Made by a program: the position numbers and the translations under genes. A model generated the notes under the pieces. The model was not told the origin of the DNA, searched no databases, and worked only from the letters and a program-made list of their open reading frames with translations. A stretch of DNA of 64,000 nucleotides from Pseudoglutamicibacter albus (GTDB lineage Bacteria > Actinomycetota > Actinomycetes > Actinomycetales > Micrococcaceae), in assembly GCF_022346425.1 (NCBI RefSeq), contig NZ_JAKRCW010000006.1, positions 80,925 to 144,924 on the forward strand. Direction: 5' to 3'. The first letter of the stretch is position 1. Each line of letters begins with the position of its first letter. This document shows, piece after piece, positions 55,483 to 63,879 of the stretch.

Positions 55483-56508
55483 TTAGGTCGATAGGTCTAC
55501 TTCGTCCCAGTCTGTTTCCGGGTTGAACAGCCAAGACAGCGCACGGTGCCATTCGAGCAATGTGCCGGCGGTCGGGACGTCGATAGTAGCCTGCCGTTCA
55601 GGATGTGCCCGTTCATCGTCGGCGATCCACCGCATCGAACGAACAAACTCGTACTTCTCGCACATTTCGGTCAACGCGGCCAGCGAGGTCACATTCTCAT
55701 AGACAGCGGCCTCACCGTTGTCTGCAACCCATGTAACTAGCGGCCCCGGGCTAACCTGAAGTTCACCCTCCGGAAGCTCCCAGAGGCCTACCACATGCGC
55801 GAGCATCTGCGCCGCTTCGACCTGCCACTCCAGCTGCGCCGCCAAGTTCCGTGCCTCCGCACCGGCAGGCGTCTCGGTTTGGGCCGTCGCTCCGGATTCG
55901 AGCAACTCAACAAACCGCGCTTCCATTGGTGTCAGCGTCTCAAACGCCCCAGGTAGCACGCCACGAATCGCTTCCAACGGCGCCCCATCCTCAGTAAAGA
56001 AGTGGCCCGCCAGCTCAGTAGCCGCAATGAGCGAAATGAACCGTTGAGCAATCTCGCGCTCTCCGCGCACCACAACCTCAAACTCGCTACGCACCGGAGG
56101 ATAATGCTCAGGCAACTCCACACCGGTATCCCGTGTGATTCCTGCCCGCACACGCTGTGCCCGTTCCCAGGCCGCAGGATGATACGGCACGGAGCCTCCT
56201 GCGATGATGTCCTCGCCATGGACGTTCACTACCGCGCCGTCAGGCATCAAGAACACCGCATTAGTTCGCTCCGCCCAGTCCTCCAAGCCGCGCAGGTCCT
56301 CACGCTCGAACACATACTGGCGCCTCGTATCCGCGATGTGACGGATGAGCCCGAACATGCTCGGTGTCATCTCCTGACCGCCGCGCTCCCACACGTATCC
56401 GGTGAAGCCACGCCGCTGCTGTTCCATCTCCGGGGTATCGAAACTACGCTGTTGCGAATACGGTCCTTGGACCTCGTCTTTGACCGTCGCGAATGCAGTA
56501 ATAGGCAT
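55483..56508 (-). CDS. DUF4272 domain protein
   Basis: 341 residues. The C-terminal half fits DUF4272: REIAQRFISLIAATELAG (about 150-167), LTPMEARFVELL, then QLEWQVEAAQMLAHVVGLWE (about 224-243), and the typical ending LLEWHRALSWLFNPETDWDE. The first 140 residues have their own conserved-looking part with VFLMPDGAVVNVHGEDI and may be a separate domain. The function of DUF4272 is unknown; it is often found beside immunity-type or conflict-related genes. It diverges from the DUF4132-like gene, with starts 115 bases apart. Confidence 0.75.
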   Translation of the reverse strand: MPITAFATVKDEVQGPYSQQRSFDTPEMEQQRRGFTGYVWERGGQEMTPSMFGLIRHIADTRRQYVFEREDLRGLEDWAERTNAVFLMPDGAVVNVHGEDIIAGGSVPYHPAAWERAQRVRAGITRDTGVELPEHYPPVRSEFEVVVRGEREIAQRFISLIAATELAGHFFTEDGAPLEAIRGVLPGAFETLTPMEARFVELLESGATAQTETPAGAEARNLAAQLEWQVEAAQMLAHVVGLWELPEGELQVSPGPLVTWVADNGEAAVYENVTSLAALTEMCEKYEFVRSMRWIADDERAHPERQATIDVPTAGTLLEWHRALSWLFNPETDWDEVDLST

Positions 56509-56623
56509 TCCTGAACTTTATCCCAGCTCACTTCCCCCTGCCAGACGTAACAGCTGGATAAGCACGCTACGCTAGAGCAGTCCACCCGCCCCTCAAGGCT
56601 GTGAGTCAGGTACATTGTGACGC

Positions 56624-57520
56624 ATGACCGTACCGCCAGATCTCACCTGGATTGATACACCCAACGGATACGCGCTGACCATTGCAGATGGCGTGATTCT
56701 GGCCCGCAATTCCAAAGGTAAGGTTTTGAAATCTGTGCCGGCCGCAGTGAAGAAAACTGAGATCTTTCTTGATCTCCAGGACCTGCGCACCTGGTTGCAG
56801 GACCACGATGCTGAGTGCGGGGCGACAGTGCAGAAGTGGCTAGTGCGCTCGTCGCCGGTTCCCTCCACCGTTCTTGCAGCGGTCTGGCCGGATGAGACAT
56901 GGCAGTCCTGGCTACGCGGCCTGTTCATTCAGCCTGTTGACGAAGGCGGAACGTCTAATGCGGGGACGGCAGGGTTCTTGCAGGACGTCAACGCCGCTAA
57001 TGATCAGATCAGTTTGCGCATCCTCACCCGAGACGGGCAGACGCGCACTCTCGTGTCCGAGGAGATCCTCATCCCCCACCCCACGTTGATTGAGGATCTG
57101 GCTAGTCTTCAAAAGCTAGCTGCGGGTCTAGGCATCCAGCAGCGCTTCGATCAGTTGCATCGCGCGGCATATGAACTGCCGGACCCGCTTCCGGATGAGT
57201 CTGTGACTGCGTTAGACACGTGGGCAGGCGCGCGGTTCGATCAGGGCCTCTTTGCCGTCGCCCGCGCCTACGCAGCTGGCTACAGCATTCAAGGTGACTT
57301 CGCGGTGACCCATATCCACGAGGACGGGCGCCTGGTGCTGGCCCAGTATCGGATTGGGGCCGCGAACAACCGCACAGAAGAGTCGTGGACGGGTGAGCTC
57401 TCCTGGCTGGTTAATGGCAAGACCATTCCGGTGAGGGAGCTTGGACCCGTGGCATACAGCGAAGGTGTCCGCATGGCCACACGCATTCACGATGGTGGGA
57501 CGGTGAAAGAAAATGACTGA
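56624..57520 (+). CDS. DUF4132-like protein
   Basis: 298 residues. The first 100 residues form a WGR/DUF4132-associated-looking segment (LTWIDTPNGYALTIADGVIL, LDLQDLRTWLQDHD). The second half fits the DUF4132 (MolR-like) pattern: LQKLAAGLGIQQRFDQLHRA (about 165-184) then YELPDP, followed by a beta-rich end. DUF4132 usually forms the C-terminus of proteins of over 1000 residues; here it is a short separate protein. Its stop overlaps the start of the next gene by eight bases, so the two products are almost certainly made together and may act as one complex. The function is unknown. Confidence 0.65.
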   Translation: MTVPPDLTWIDTPNGYALTIADGVILARNSKGKVLKSVPAAVKKTEIFLDLQDLRTWLQDHDAECGATVQKWLVRSSPVPSTVLAAVWPDETWQSWLRGLFIQPVDEGGTSNAGTAGFLQDVNAANDQISLRILTRDGQTRTLVSEEILIPHPTLIEDLASLQKLAAGLGIQQRFDQLHRAAYELPDPLPDESVTALDTWAGARFDQGLFAVARAYAAGYSIQGDFAVTHIHEDGRLVLAQYRIGAANNRTEESWTGELSWLVNGKTIPVRELGPVAYSEGVRMATRIHDGGTVKEND

Positions 57521-60500
57521 TGACCGCACTATCACCGAACACGGCGGCATCACGCTGCAGCCTAACGATGCATCGTTCCCGCTCCGCGCGGCAACTTTCG
57601 CCCATGCTATGCTGCCTGGCCGCAACATCGTCAAACTCATTCCGGAACCACTGTTGGAAGCAGAGACCCTCGCTCTTGCGGTGTCTGGCATCGAATTCAA
57701 GGGCAGCACTCGCGTAGGCCACATTCAGCGCCGTGGAACCGGGTTCCCAGCATGGCCTGTCCTCACCGACCCGAAGAATGCTCGGCACGCACTGAACCTT
57801 GTTGCGGACCTGAAACGAGCAACCCGCCTCGCCAAGTCGAAACCAGGGACCACCAAAGCAAATATTCTCGCACTGGCCACCACGTTGGAGGAGAGCGCGC
57901 CACACTTCCTGCCAACATTCCTAGAAGAGGCAGCACGCGCCTACCTCCGCGCAGGAAATATCCCATATGCTGCGCACATGTTCACTCGTGCACGCGAGAT
58001 TGAGCGCCGCTATGCAGTGCCTATCGACGAAACACGGCACCGTGACGTCTTCCTAGAATTCGCTTACGCCGGGGCAATCAACCATAAAGAACTCACCGCT
58101 GAGGCGAGCAGTTTGTCCCGGAGGCTTGAGCCGGCTGAAGCCTTGGAGAGATTCCGAACCCTATGCATCGAATGTGCCCACAGCGGCTTGTCTCCCCACG
58201 CCAGCTTGAAGAAAGATGTAGCCAAGCTGGCAAAGGCCGCCGGACTGGACCCTGCTGAGGAAGAAGCCCGCCTTATCCGCGAGCTGCTACGCACCAGTTC
58301 GGTCGAGTACGCTGCCCCCAGTTTTTGGAAGAACTACTATCCCGCTATACGCAGGGCAGCACAGCACGATGCGGAACTACGCGAGCATCTGTTAACACTG
58401 CAACCGAGAAATGCAGAACCTGATGCCTGGATTGACCTGCTTCAGGCAACTGGCTCACTCGAATTAGTCAAGCAGGGCACCCACCCCGAGTTCGTTCCCC
58501 TCATTTTGACGTTCGCTTCACAGCACAAAAGCGGCCGCACACAAGCGAATGCGAAACTGGCGCCATTGCTTGCGGAACTTCTTCCACAAGCTGGATGCAC
58601 CTCCATGGGGGTGGAGCGGGGAACGCTCAGTCAAATACCCCCTGAAGCATGTGAGCAACTTGCGGCCCACGGCGTGAGGTTGACCGTGCATAGTGGGCCC
58701 CTCAAGCCATTCATCAATGTGGCGAACTGGGCATACAGTGAAAACCGGGCTCCGCTTCCACACCTGATTGCTGATGAACAGTACCGGCAGTACATCATCA
58801 ACGGCATCGACAAGAATCTCACGGACCCCGACGTCATGTCTGCTGTTGCCGCGGACCCTTACCTCCGTCCGCTGGTGATTGAACTCCTCACCGCGAAGGT
58901 CGAGCTTCTTGAAGCCAGCGCACCAACCGTAGATCGGCTGGTTGGTGCAACCCGGTATGTCCGTGGCTTCGAAGCAGTTGACGATGAACAAGTGCAGAAC
59001 TTACTGGACCGTGTACGGACCTACCACAAGGATCCTGCCGAGGTACTGGCGGAAACACTGCGCCGGGGACTGCTCGAGGAGTTGGGGTGGCATGAGTTTG
59101 AGAAAGCCTACGGCTCTGTAGAGTCACACGATTTTTCCAATACAAACCGCGCTCAGGACTGTTGGCCGGGCGTGGTGGTCTATAACAACAACCAGGCGAC
59201 ATACGTGTCTGGCCGCACCACTCGGGATATCCCTCACGGGACTGATGAACCCATCATCGGGGCCACCGAGGTTGATGGACAGTTTGCACTGTTGACCTTG
59301 GACCGAGAAACCGGCGAAGAACACATCAACTGGCCTGCTTCCGGCGCGCGCCTCCCGGTTAAGCAGCATTCAGGCTCTGGACATCTTCCCGGCGGGTCTG
59401 TGCCCGTTCCGGGCGGTCGCCTTATCGACTCAAAGACAGTTATTCGCCCTGATCACCACACCTGGAATAACCGAAACGCGCAGTTCTTCGTAGAAGAAGA
59501 CCGCATCTGGATTCTCCAGCACGATCGGACACTCGTTGAAATCGATCCGGAAACCGGTGCCGAAGGCCCTCAATCCATGCCGGAATGGATTCAAGAGCAA
59601 TGTAAACGCCACCCCGACCTTATTTTTCAACCGTTCCATTCACAGTTGCGACCTGTCACCGAGGCGACCACCGGTTCCCCTTTCTCCACTGCGCAGGGGT
59701 ATCACCGGCACGCAGTGTTCTACAGCCCTAATTCCCCGGATTTCGCGCTCATCGTTGACACGGATGGCACTGAGTACCCGATTACAGGCGAAGATGCACA
59801 GCGAGCATCGGGTGTCGTCCGCTTACCTGATGGGCAACCGCGCATTCTGCTTCGCACAGATTGGGGCTACTCGCTCCTCCACCCTGAGGACGGAGCAACC
59901 ACGCGTTATTACGGAGTAGATTTCAACACCGCTCTGTGGTGGCACCATACCCGGCCACGGGACCCTCAGCTCAGTTCGCGGTTGCGCACGATCACCGCAG
60001 ACCACGTGCGTCCAGCTCTTGAGTACATCGCAGCGAACATAGCTGCAGCTGGAGATTCTAAGCAGCGGAGAAGGCTGTATGCAGAAGTCTCCAACAAGCT
60101 TGGCGTGAACTCCCCAGCCTTGTGCTCGGCGGTTATCCAGCATGCTCGTAACGTGCTGGAGTCCTGGCCACAACCAGACGTTGCGGGTCCACTTGACACC
60201 CTGCCGGACGCACCCACGTTTGAGCAACATCACGCACCGCTTACCTCGCTTCTGAGCCGCTACTGGTTCCGGATCAAGGTCAAAGAAATTTGGGACGATA
60301 CAGCTAAGCTGGGCCTTCACCAATACCCACTGTCCAAAACGAACACCACCGAGACAAGCGCCAATGAATCGCTTGATTTTGGCGCTAGCGGCACCCACGT
60401 CTGGTCTGAGCTGCTCGGCGCCACGGACGGTCTTCTTGCTCTAGCAGCGCTCCCAGACCGCACTGCCGAGGAGATTCAAGGCTTGAAGGAACTGTGGCTC

Positions 60501-62090
60501 GTGATGCGTACAGCCGGTGTAGTGGATGCTGCTGACCTGGTCGTGGACGAGATTGAACCGCCCGAAGACGTGGCGGTGGACTACACCTTCAGCTATCCCT
60601 CATCCGTACTCATCAGCGACTACTCTAGAAGGCCCCTGCAGCTTCTGCGCAAAGCCAGCGACGGGCCCGTCGTGATCGATGGGAACACCTGCCCTGAGGT
60701 GAACCGGCGTGAGTTTTCGCCTGGCCGTACGGATCTGGAGCCGATCTTTGATGCTTTACTCGAGCGTGTCACAGAAAACGGGCCTGCACCGTGGTCACCT
60801 GAGCCAGGAATCGCGTTCGCCGAAGCTACTGGAATGCCCGTGGCTAACGCACATTTGGTGATGGTGGGCTTCCCCAATTTCAACGCGGACTTTGTCAATT
60901 TCGTGCCCAAAGAGCTGCGCACAACAATGGGTCTGAAGGTGAATGAGGTTACAGAAGCTCGGGCGAGGCTCAACGAGTTCCAGGGGGACTTCCTGAGTGT
61001 GCTCGCCGCCGGTGTCCCCGAGGATCCCGCGGAACTGTTGGATCAAGGTCTTGATGTTCACGCCATGGCTGCTCGTTGGCCTGGAACAAGAACTGCCCTG
61101 GGTGCAGCGCCCCCTGAGTGTCTTGATCGCATACCAAAACACCTACCGAGCAAGACGGTGGAGTCTGTCCTGGCAGGTGAACATAGTGAAGAAGACTGGA
61201 CAACCGAAGTCGCAGCAGTGCTCTGGCTGGCCCACGAGCTGGACCTATCCGATGCCCGGCGCGCCGCCCTTGCTGGCTACGTTGAGGAGTTGATCCACTC
61301 CCCTAGCGGCCTGGACGATGTCAACGCTGGCAGCATTTTTGATGATGCCGACTTGCAGCGGACCATGGGATTCACCATCGATGACGCTCTGCAGTCCAGC
61401 CGGTTCCGAGTCGAAGCGACCGACTGTACGCTCCGTGACCGTCTGCGCGTAGACCTCACGGGCATCGATGATCCGGAAGACCCAGACCTTCACTTAGCAC
61501 GCCGCTGGTGTACTGAAAACTATGGAGATATGGGGACACTGACAGCTCTCAACCTGACGCTTTCCGGCAGGCTTTCCACCTATGCACAGTGGCTGCGTGG
61601 AAAATACGATGGCGGCGATCCGCATGATCCACTCGCTGTGGTCCCGCAGCTCGTGGCTAAAGCCAGCACCACGCTGGGTGTGAGTGAGGACGCTGCACGC
61701 TACTATCTGCAACTTTTGGCGTGGCCGGATCCGACGGATGCGAATGTGCGCCGCTGGAATAGCTGGCAAAAGGCGGAAATCACCGCGGCGGGCAAGGAAT
61801 TGCTCGCGCTGGATGTCGTTGTTGAAGCGAAACGGTCACGTTCCAGACGCAGTTTCTTCCTCCAAGGTAGTTGGGTTGAAGCCGTTCCACCGCATCTACC
61901 GTTGGAGAGCTGGAAAGTAGAGCCCTTTGCGATGCGCCTCAACGCTGCCGGTAGCAAGTACGAACCTGGGCTGGGAGTTCCCCTCGCGCCGCTACCAGCG
62001 CCGGAGTGGTTTGCCGCATGTTGGGAGCGTTCCCAAGGCGAAGACGCCCCACGATTTTCGGAGCTGAAAACCACGCGAGGAAAACGCTGA
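57513..62090 (+). CDS. Giant protein of unknown function coupled to DUF4132-like gene
   Basis: 1525 residues, cytoplasmic, without signal or membrane segments. The first 500 residues are helical and resemble TPR/HEAT-type repeats (YLRAGNIPYAAHMFTRAREI, AKLAKAAGLDPAEEEARLIR). From about 540 to 830 the sequence is beta-rich with propeller-like blades (AQFFVEEDRIWILQHDRTLV, EIDPETGAEG, AVFYSPNSPDFALIVDTDG). A mixed region follows to about 1440, and the end carries RSRRSFFLQGSWVEAVPPHL and a basic tail. I see no P-loop, nuclease or protease motif. The architecture suggests a large scaffold or sensor. Translation begins eight bases before the DUF4132-like stop. I do not recognise a named family. 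Confidence 0.75.
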   Translation: MTDDRTITEHGGITLQPNDASFPLRAATFAHAMLPGRNIVKLIPEPLLEAETLALAVSGIEFKGSTRVGHIQRRGTGFPAWPVLTDPKNARHALNLVADLKRATRLAKSKPGTTKANILALATTLEESAPHFLPTFLEEAARAYLRAGNIPYAAHMFTRAREIERRYAVPIDETRHRDVFLEFAYAGAINHKELTAEASSLSRRLEPAEALERFRTLCIECAHSGLSPHASLKKDVAKLAKAAGLDPAEEEARLIRELLRTSSVEYAAPSFWKNYYPAIRRAAQHDAELREHLLTLQPRNAEPDAWIDLLQATGSLELVKQGTHPEFVPLILTFASQHKSGRTQANAKLAPLLAELLPQAGCTSMGVERGTLSQIPPEACEQLAAHGVRLTVHSGPLKPFINVANWAYSENRAPLPHLIADEQYRQYIINGIDKNLTDPDVMSAVAADPYLRPLVIELLTAKVELLEASAPTVDRLVGATRYVRGFEAVDDEQVQNLLDRVRTYHKDPAEVLAETLRRGLLEELGWHEFEKAYGSVESHDFSNTNRAQDCWPGVVVYNNNQATYVSGRTTRDIPHGTDEPIIGATEVDGQFALLTLDRETGEEHINWPASGARLPVKQHSGSGHLPGGSVPVPGGRLIDSKTVIRPDHHTWNNRNAQFFVEEDRIWILQHDRTLVEIDPETGAEGPQSMPEWIQEQCKRHPDLIFQPFHSQLRPVTEATTGSPFSTAQGYHRHAVFYSPNSPDFALIVDTDGTEYPITGEDAQRASGVVRLPDGQPRILLRTDWGYSLLHPEDGATTRYYGVDFNTALWWHHTRPRDPQLSSRLRTITADHVRPALEYIAANIAAAGDSKQRRRLYAEVSNKLGVNSPALCSAVIQHARNVLESWPQPDVAGPLDTLPDAPTFEQHHAPLTSLLSRYWFRIKVKEIWDDTAKLGLHQYPLSKTNTTETSANESLDFGASGTHVWSELLGATDGLLALAALPDRTAEEIQGLKELWLVMRTAGVVDAADLVVDEIEPPEDVAVDYTFSYPSSVLISDYSRRPLQLLRKASDGPVVIDGNTCPEVNRREFSPGRTDLEPIFDALLERVTENGPAPWSPEPGIAFAEATGMPVANAHLVMVGFPNFNADFVNFVPKELRTTMGLKVNEVTEARARLNEFQGDFLSVLAAGVPEDPAELLDQGLDVHAMAARWPGTRTALGAAPPECLDRIPKHLPSKTVESVLAGEHSEEDWTTEVAAVLWLAHELDLSDARRAALAGYVEELIHSPSGLDDVNAGSIFDDADLQRTMGFTIDDALQSSRFRVEATDCTLRDRLRVDLTGIDDPEDPDLHLARRWCTENYGDMGTLTALNLTLSGRLSTYAQWLRGKYDGGDPHDPLAVVPQLVAKASTTLGVSEDAARYYLQLLAWPDPTDANVRRWNSWQKAEITAAGKELLALDVVVEAKRSRSRRSFFLQGSWVEAVPPHLPLESWKVEPFAMRLNAAGSKYEPGLGVPLAPLPAPEWFAACWERSQGEDAPRFSELKTTRGKR

Positions 62091-62140
62091 ACACCTGTAG
62101 GCGAGCAGCCAGACGCGAACATTGCGGGGTCACACATGAA

Positions 62141-62456
62141 CCTGAAGTGTCCCAGGTCTTGTTCGGTTTGAGTAGATGGGAAAGTCTGGAATATGCCAAA
62201 GAAATTTGATCAAGATGCCTAGGATCGCGTGGTCCGCCTTGTTGAGGATCGCTTCTTGACAGAGAACCTTTCTATGCAAAATGCGTGCAAGATTGTGGCG
62301 CCGAAACTGGGTGTTTCATGGCACACCGCCAGGCTGTGGACACAGGCAGCTCGACGCGATAGACGCATTTTGAACGGATGCCGAAAGACTTGGCAGCTGA
62401 AATCGTCAATGGAAACTAAGGCACAAGCCTAGGAACAAAACTCGGGACACTTCAAG
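62141..62456 (+). mobile_element. Relic of an IS3-type insertion sequence with both terminal repeats
   Basis: The left end CCTGAAGTGTCCCAGGTCTT plus GTT (62141-62163) matches the reverse complement of the right end (62434-62456) at 18 of 23 positions. Only about 270 bases lie between, so most of the transposase region is deleted. The inner part encodes a broken OrfA (next entry). The element starts 51 bases after the giant-protein stop. Confidence 0.8.
62193..62432 (+). pseudogene. IS3 family transposase OrfA, broken
   Basis: MPKKFDQDA, then an in-frame TAG, then DRVVRLVEDRFLTENLSMQN and VAPKLGVSWHTARLWTQAAR, the helix-turn-helix part of OrfA. After RRDRR the frame shifts: the expected PKDLAAE segment is read in another frame. 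Nothing of OrfB (the DDE catalytic part) remains. The stop codon plus the frameshift make the gene inactive. Confidence 0.85.
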
Positions 62457-62577
62457 AACTCATCCTGCCTTAGATTTTCAGTATGCTTGATGAAAGTTCA
62501 TAGCCGGCTGAAACTAGTTCCTCTGCCGCTTTAGAAATAACGCCGAATATGGATAGCTAAACTCGATAGGAGGTGCT

Positions 62578-63200
62578 GTGGCACCAGCCCACGACACCCC
62601 CATGTCTTACGACGAACATTCCGAGAAAAACAATGACCTCGGGGGTATACCGATGTTTCGCGGCATTGACCTTCCCGAGGCCTATCGCCTTCCATCTTAT
62701 CACGCTCCCGCTGTGAGTCGTGAGACGTTGCAGGAGTGGTTCTCGCCTGCCAGGCTCAGCCGCTACCGGATCGAACCGGTCGACACCTGGTACGTGTGGA
62801 ACACCAGGATCTCGAAAGCCTTCTTGGAAGACATCAGCCATATCGAGGTGCTCCTGCGAAATTTCATTGACGTGAGGCTACGCGCTGCTGCTGGCATCAG
62901 ATGTTGGTGGGACTCCCCGAAATACCAGATCCGTGGCTTCCGGAATAACGTCCGGAAGCCAAGAACCGACTGAAGCAAGCAGGGCTGGAAGCAACCCCTG
63001 ATCAGATCGTCCCAAGTCTGTCACTCGACAACTGGCGCTTCCTACTCACACAACGTCTAGAAGCTACCGTCTGGAAATCCCTCACCGATCTGCGTAACGG
63101 GGGCATGCCCCACTACCCTGGCCGTAGTCGTAGTGACTTCGAAGCAAACGTAGAACTCATCCGAAAAGTCCGCAACCGCGCTTCACATCAAGAACAGTAA
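62578..63200 (+). pseudogene. Abi (abortive infection) family protein, frameshifted
   Basis: GTG 62578 after AGGAGGTGCT opens a frame to 62973 with ETLQEWFSPARLSRYRIEPV and WNTRISKAFLEDISHIEVLL, then RNFID, the N-terminal pattern of Abi-like proteins. The family continues in another frame after about 62949-62955: EAKNRLKQAGLEATPDQIVP, DNWRFLLTQRLEATVWKSL and, near the end, LIRKVRNRASHQEQ, a variant of the RNRxxHHE motif. One frameshift thus splits the gene. Abi proteins give phage resistance by halting growth of infected cells. No slippery sequence is evident, so decay or a sequencing error is likelier than programmed frameshifting. Confidence 0.8.
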
Positions 63201-63223
63201 CCTGCGTTCACCACACCGGCACC

Positions 63224-63239
63224 GATGACATTTGTCATC
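63224..63239. promoter_or_regulatory. Orphan palindrome matching the DesR-like operator
   Basis: GATGACATTTGTCATC, a perfect 16-base palindrome with the same ATGACA-N2-TGTCAT core as 48427-48446. ATGCGTGC follows in both places (28 and 18 bases after the palindrome). No transporter or regulator gene follows here on the plus strand. Confidence 0.55.
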
Positions 63240-63344
63240 CCCTATCCCACAGATTCTCATTTTTCTCATGCGTGCACGCCCTACCGCTTTGAGTCCGGGG
63301 TACAGATAAGCGTGGTCGGGTGCTAGTTCAAAATGGCCGCACGA

Positions 63345-63458
63345 TCAGTGCACGGTTGAACGCTGGTTGAGTTTCCGGTCCACACGCAAGCAACGGCCGA
63401 TGACGTCCAGGATTAAATCCACGGAATCGTAATCAACTTCGATGTCGGGTGTAGTCAC
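63345..63458 (-). CDS. Small protein of unknown function (37 residues)
   Basis: GTG 63458 lies 5 bases after GGAGGTAG, a strong ribosome-binding site for a short frame coding VTTPDIEVDYDSVDLILDVI then a basic tail with one Cys. It lies 37 bases downstream of the DNA methyltransferase remnant, on the same strand, so it may have been part of that operon. It could be a real small gene or the start of a gene truncated by rearrangement. No family is recognised. Confidence 0.45.
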   Translation of the reverse strand: MTTPDIEVDYDSVDLILDVIGRCLRVDRKLNQRSTVH

Positions 63459-63495
63459 CTTGCTACCTCCAGTTGCCTTCGGGCTACACACAGAA

Positions 63496-63879
63496 TCATG
63501 CTTGATTGGAAGCCTGCTCGTAAAGCTTGAACAAGAGGGCCACGATCTCACTCTCGGTGCAGCCCGGTTCTAGTCCGTAGGCGCGTTCCACGGCAGCGTC
63601 GAGAGCTTCATGCGCCACCTTGAGCTCGGAGTAGAGGAAATCGCTCTTAGGGTCATACAGTTGTGCGATGGTGGCGCCGGAGTACTGGGCGCGGGCATCG
63701 AGCACTCCCTGCCCGAGCCGAGCAATCTCAGCGCGCTGTTGCTCAGTCACTTCCGGCCACACGAAGTTGTTGTAGACCATACCGATTGAATAGCGGTAAT
63801 CGGACTTCAACCGTCCCGCTACCACTCGCATCCAGGCATTATGAGTACGTGATTGGATGACCCCGAAATGGTAACGAGT
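63496..63879 (-). pseudogene. C-terminal remnant of an MmeI-like DNA methyltransferase
   Basis: The frame reads STRYHFGVIQSRTHNAWMRV, then AGRLKSDYRYSIGMVYNNFV, WPEVTEQQRAEIARLGQGVL, LYDPKSDFLYSELKVAHEAL and YGLEPGCTESEIVALLFKLY. This is the conserved C-terminal end of type IIL/MmeI-like restriction-modification methyltransferases (typical motif VYNNFPWP). Upstream coding stops at 63880, where the IS3 element begins, so the gene lost its N-terminal nuclease and catalytic parts to insertion, or they continue beyond the window on the other side of the element. An internal ATG at 63831 would give only 111 residues. Confidence 0.85.

Noticed and set aside
62940..62960. Programmed frameshift in the Abi gene
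   Set aside because: There is no slippery heptamer or stimulatory hairpin, so a mutation or sequencing error is likelier.
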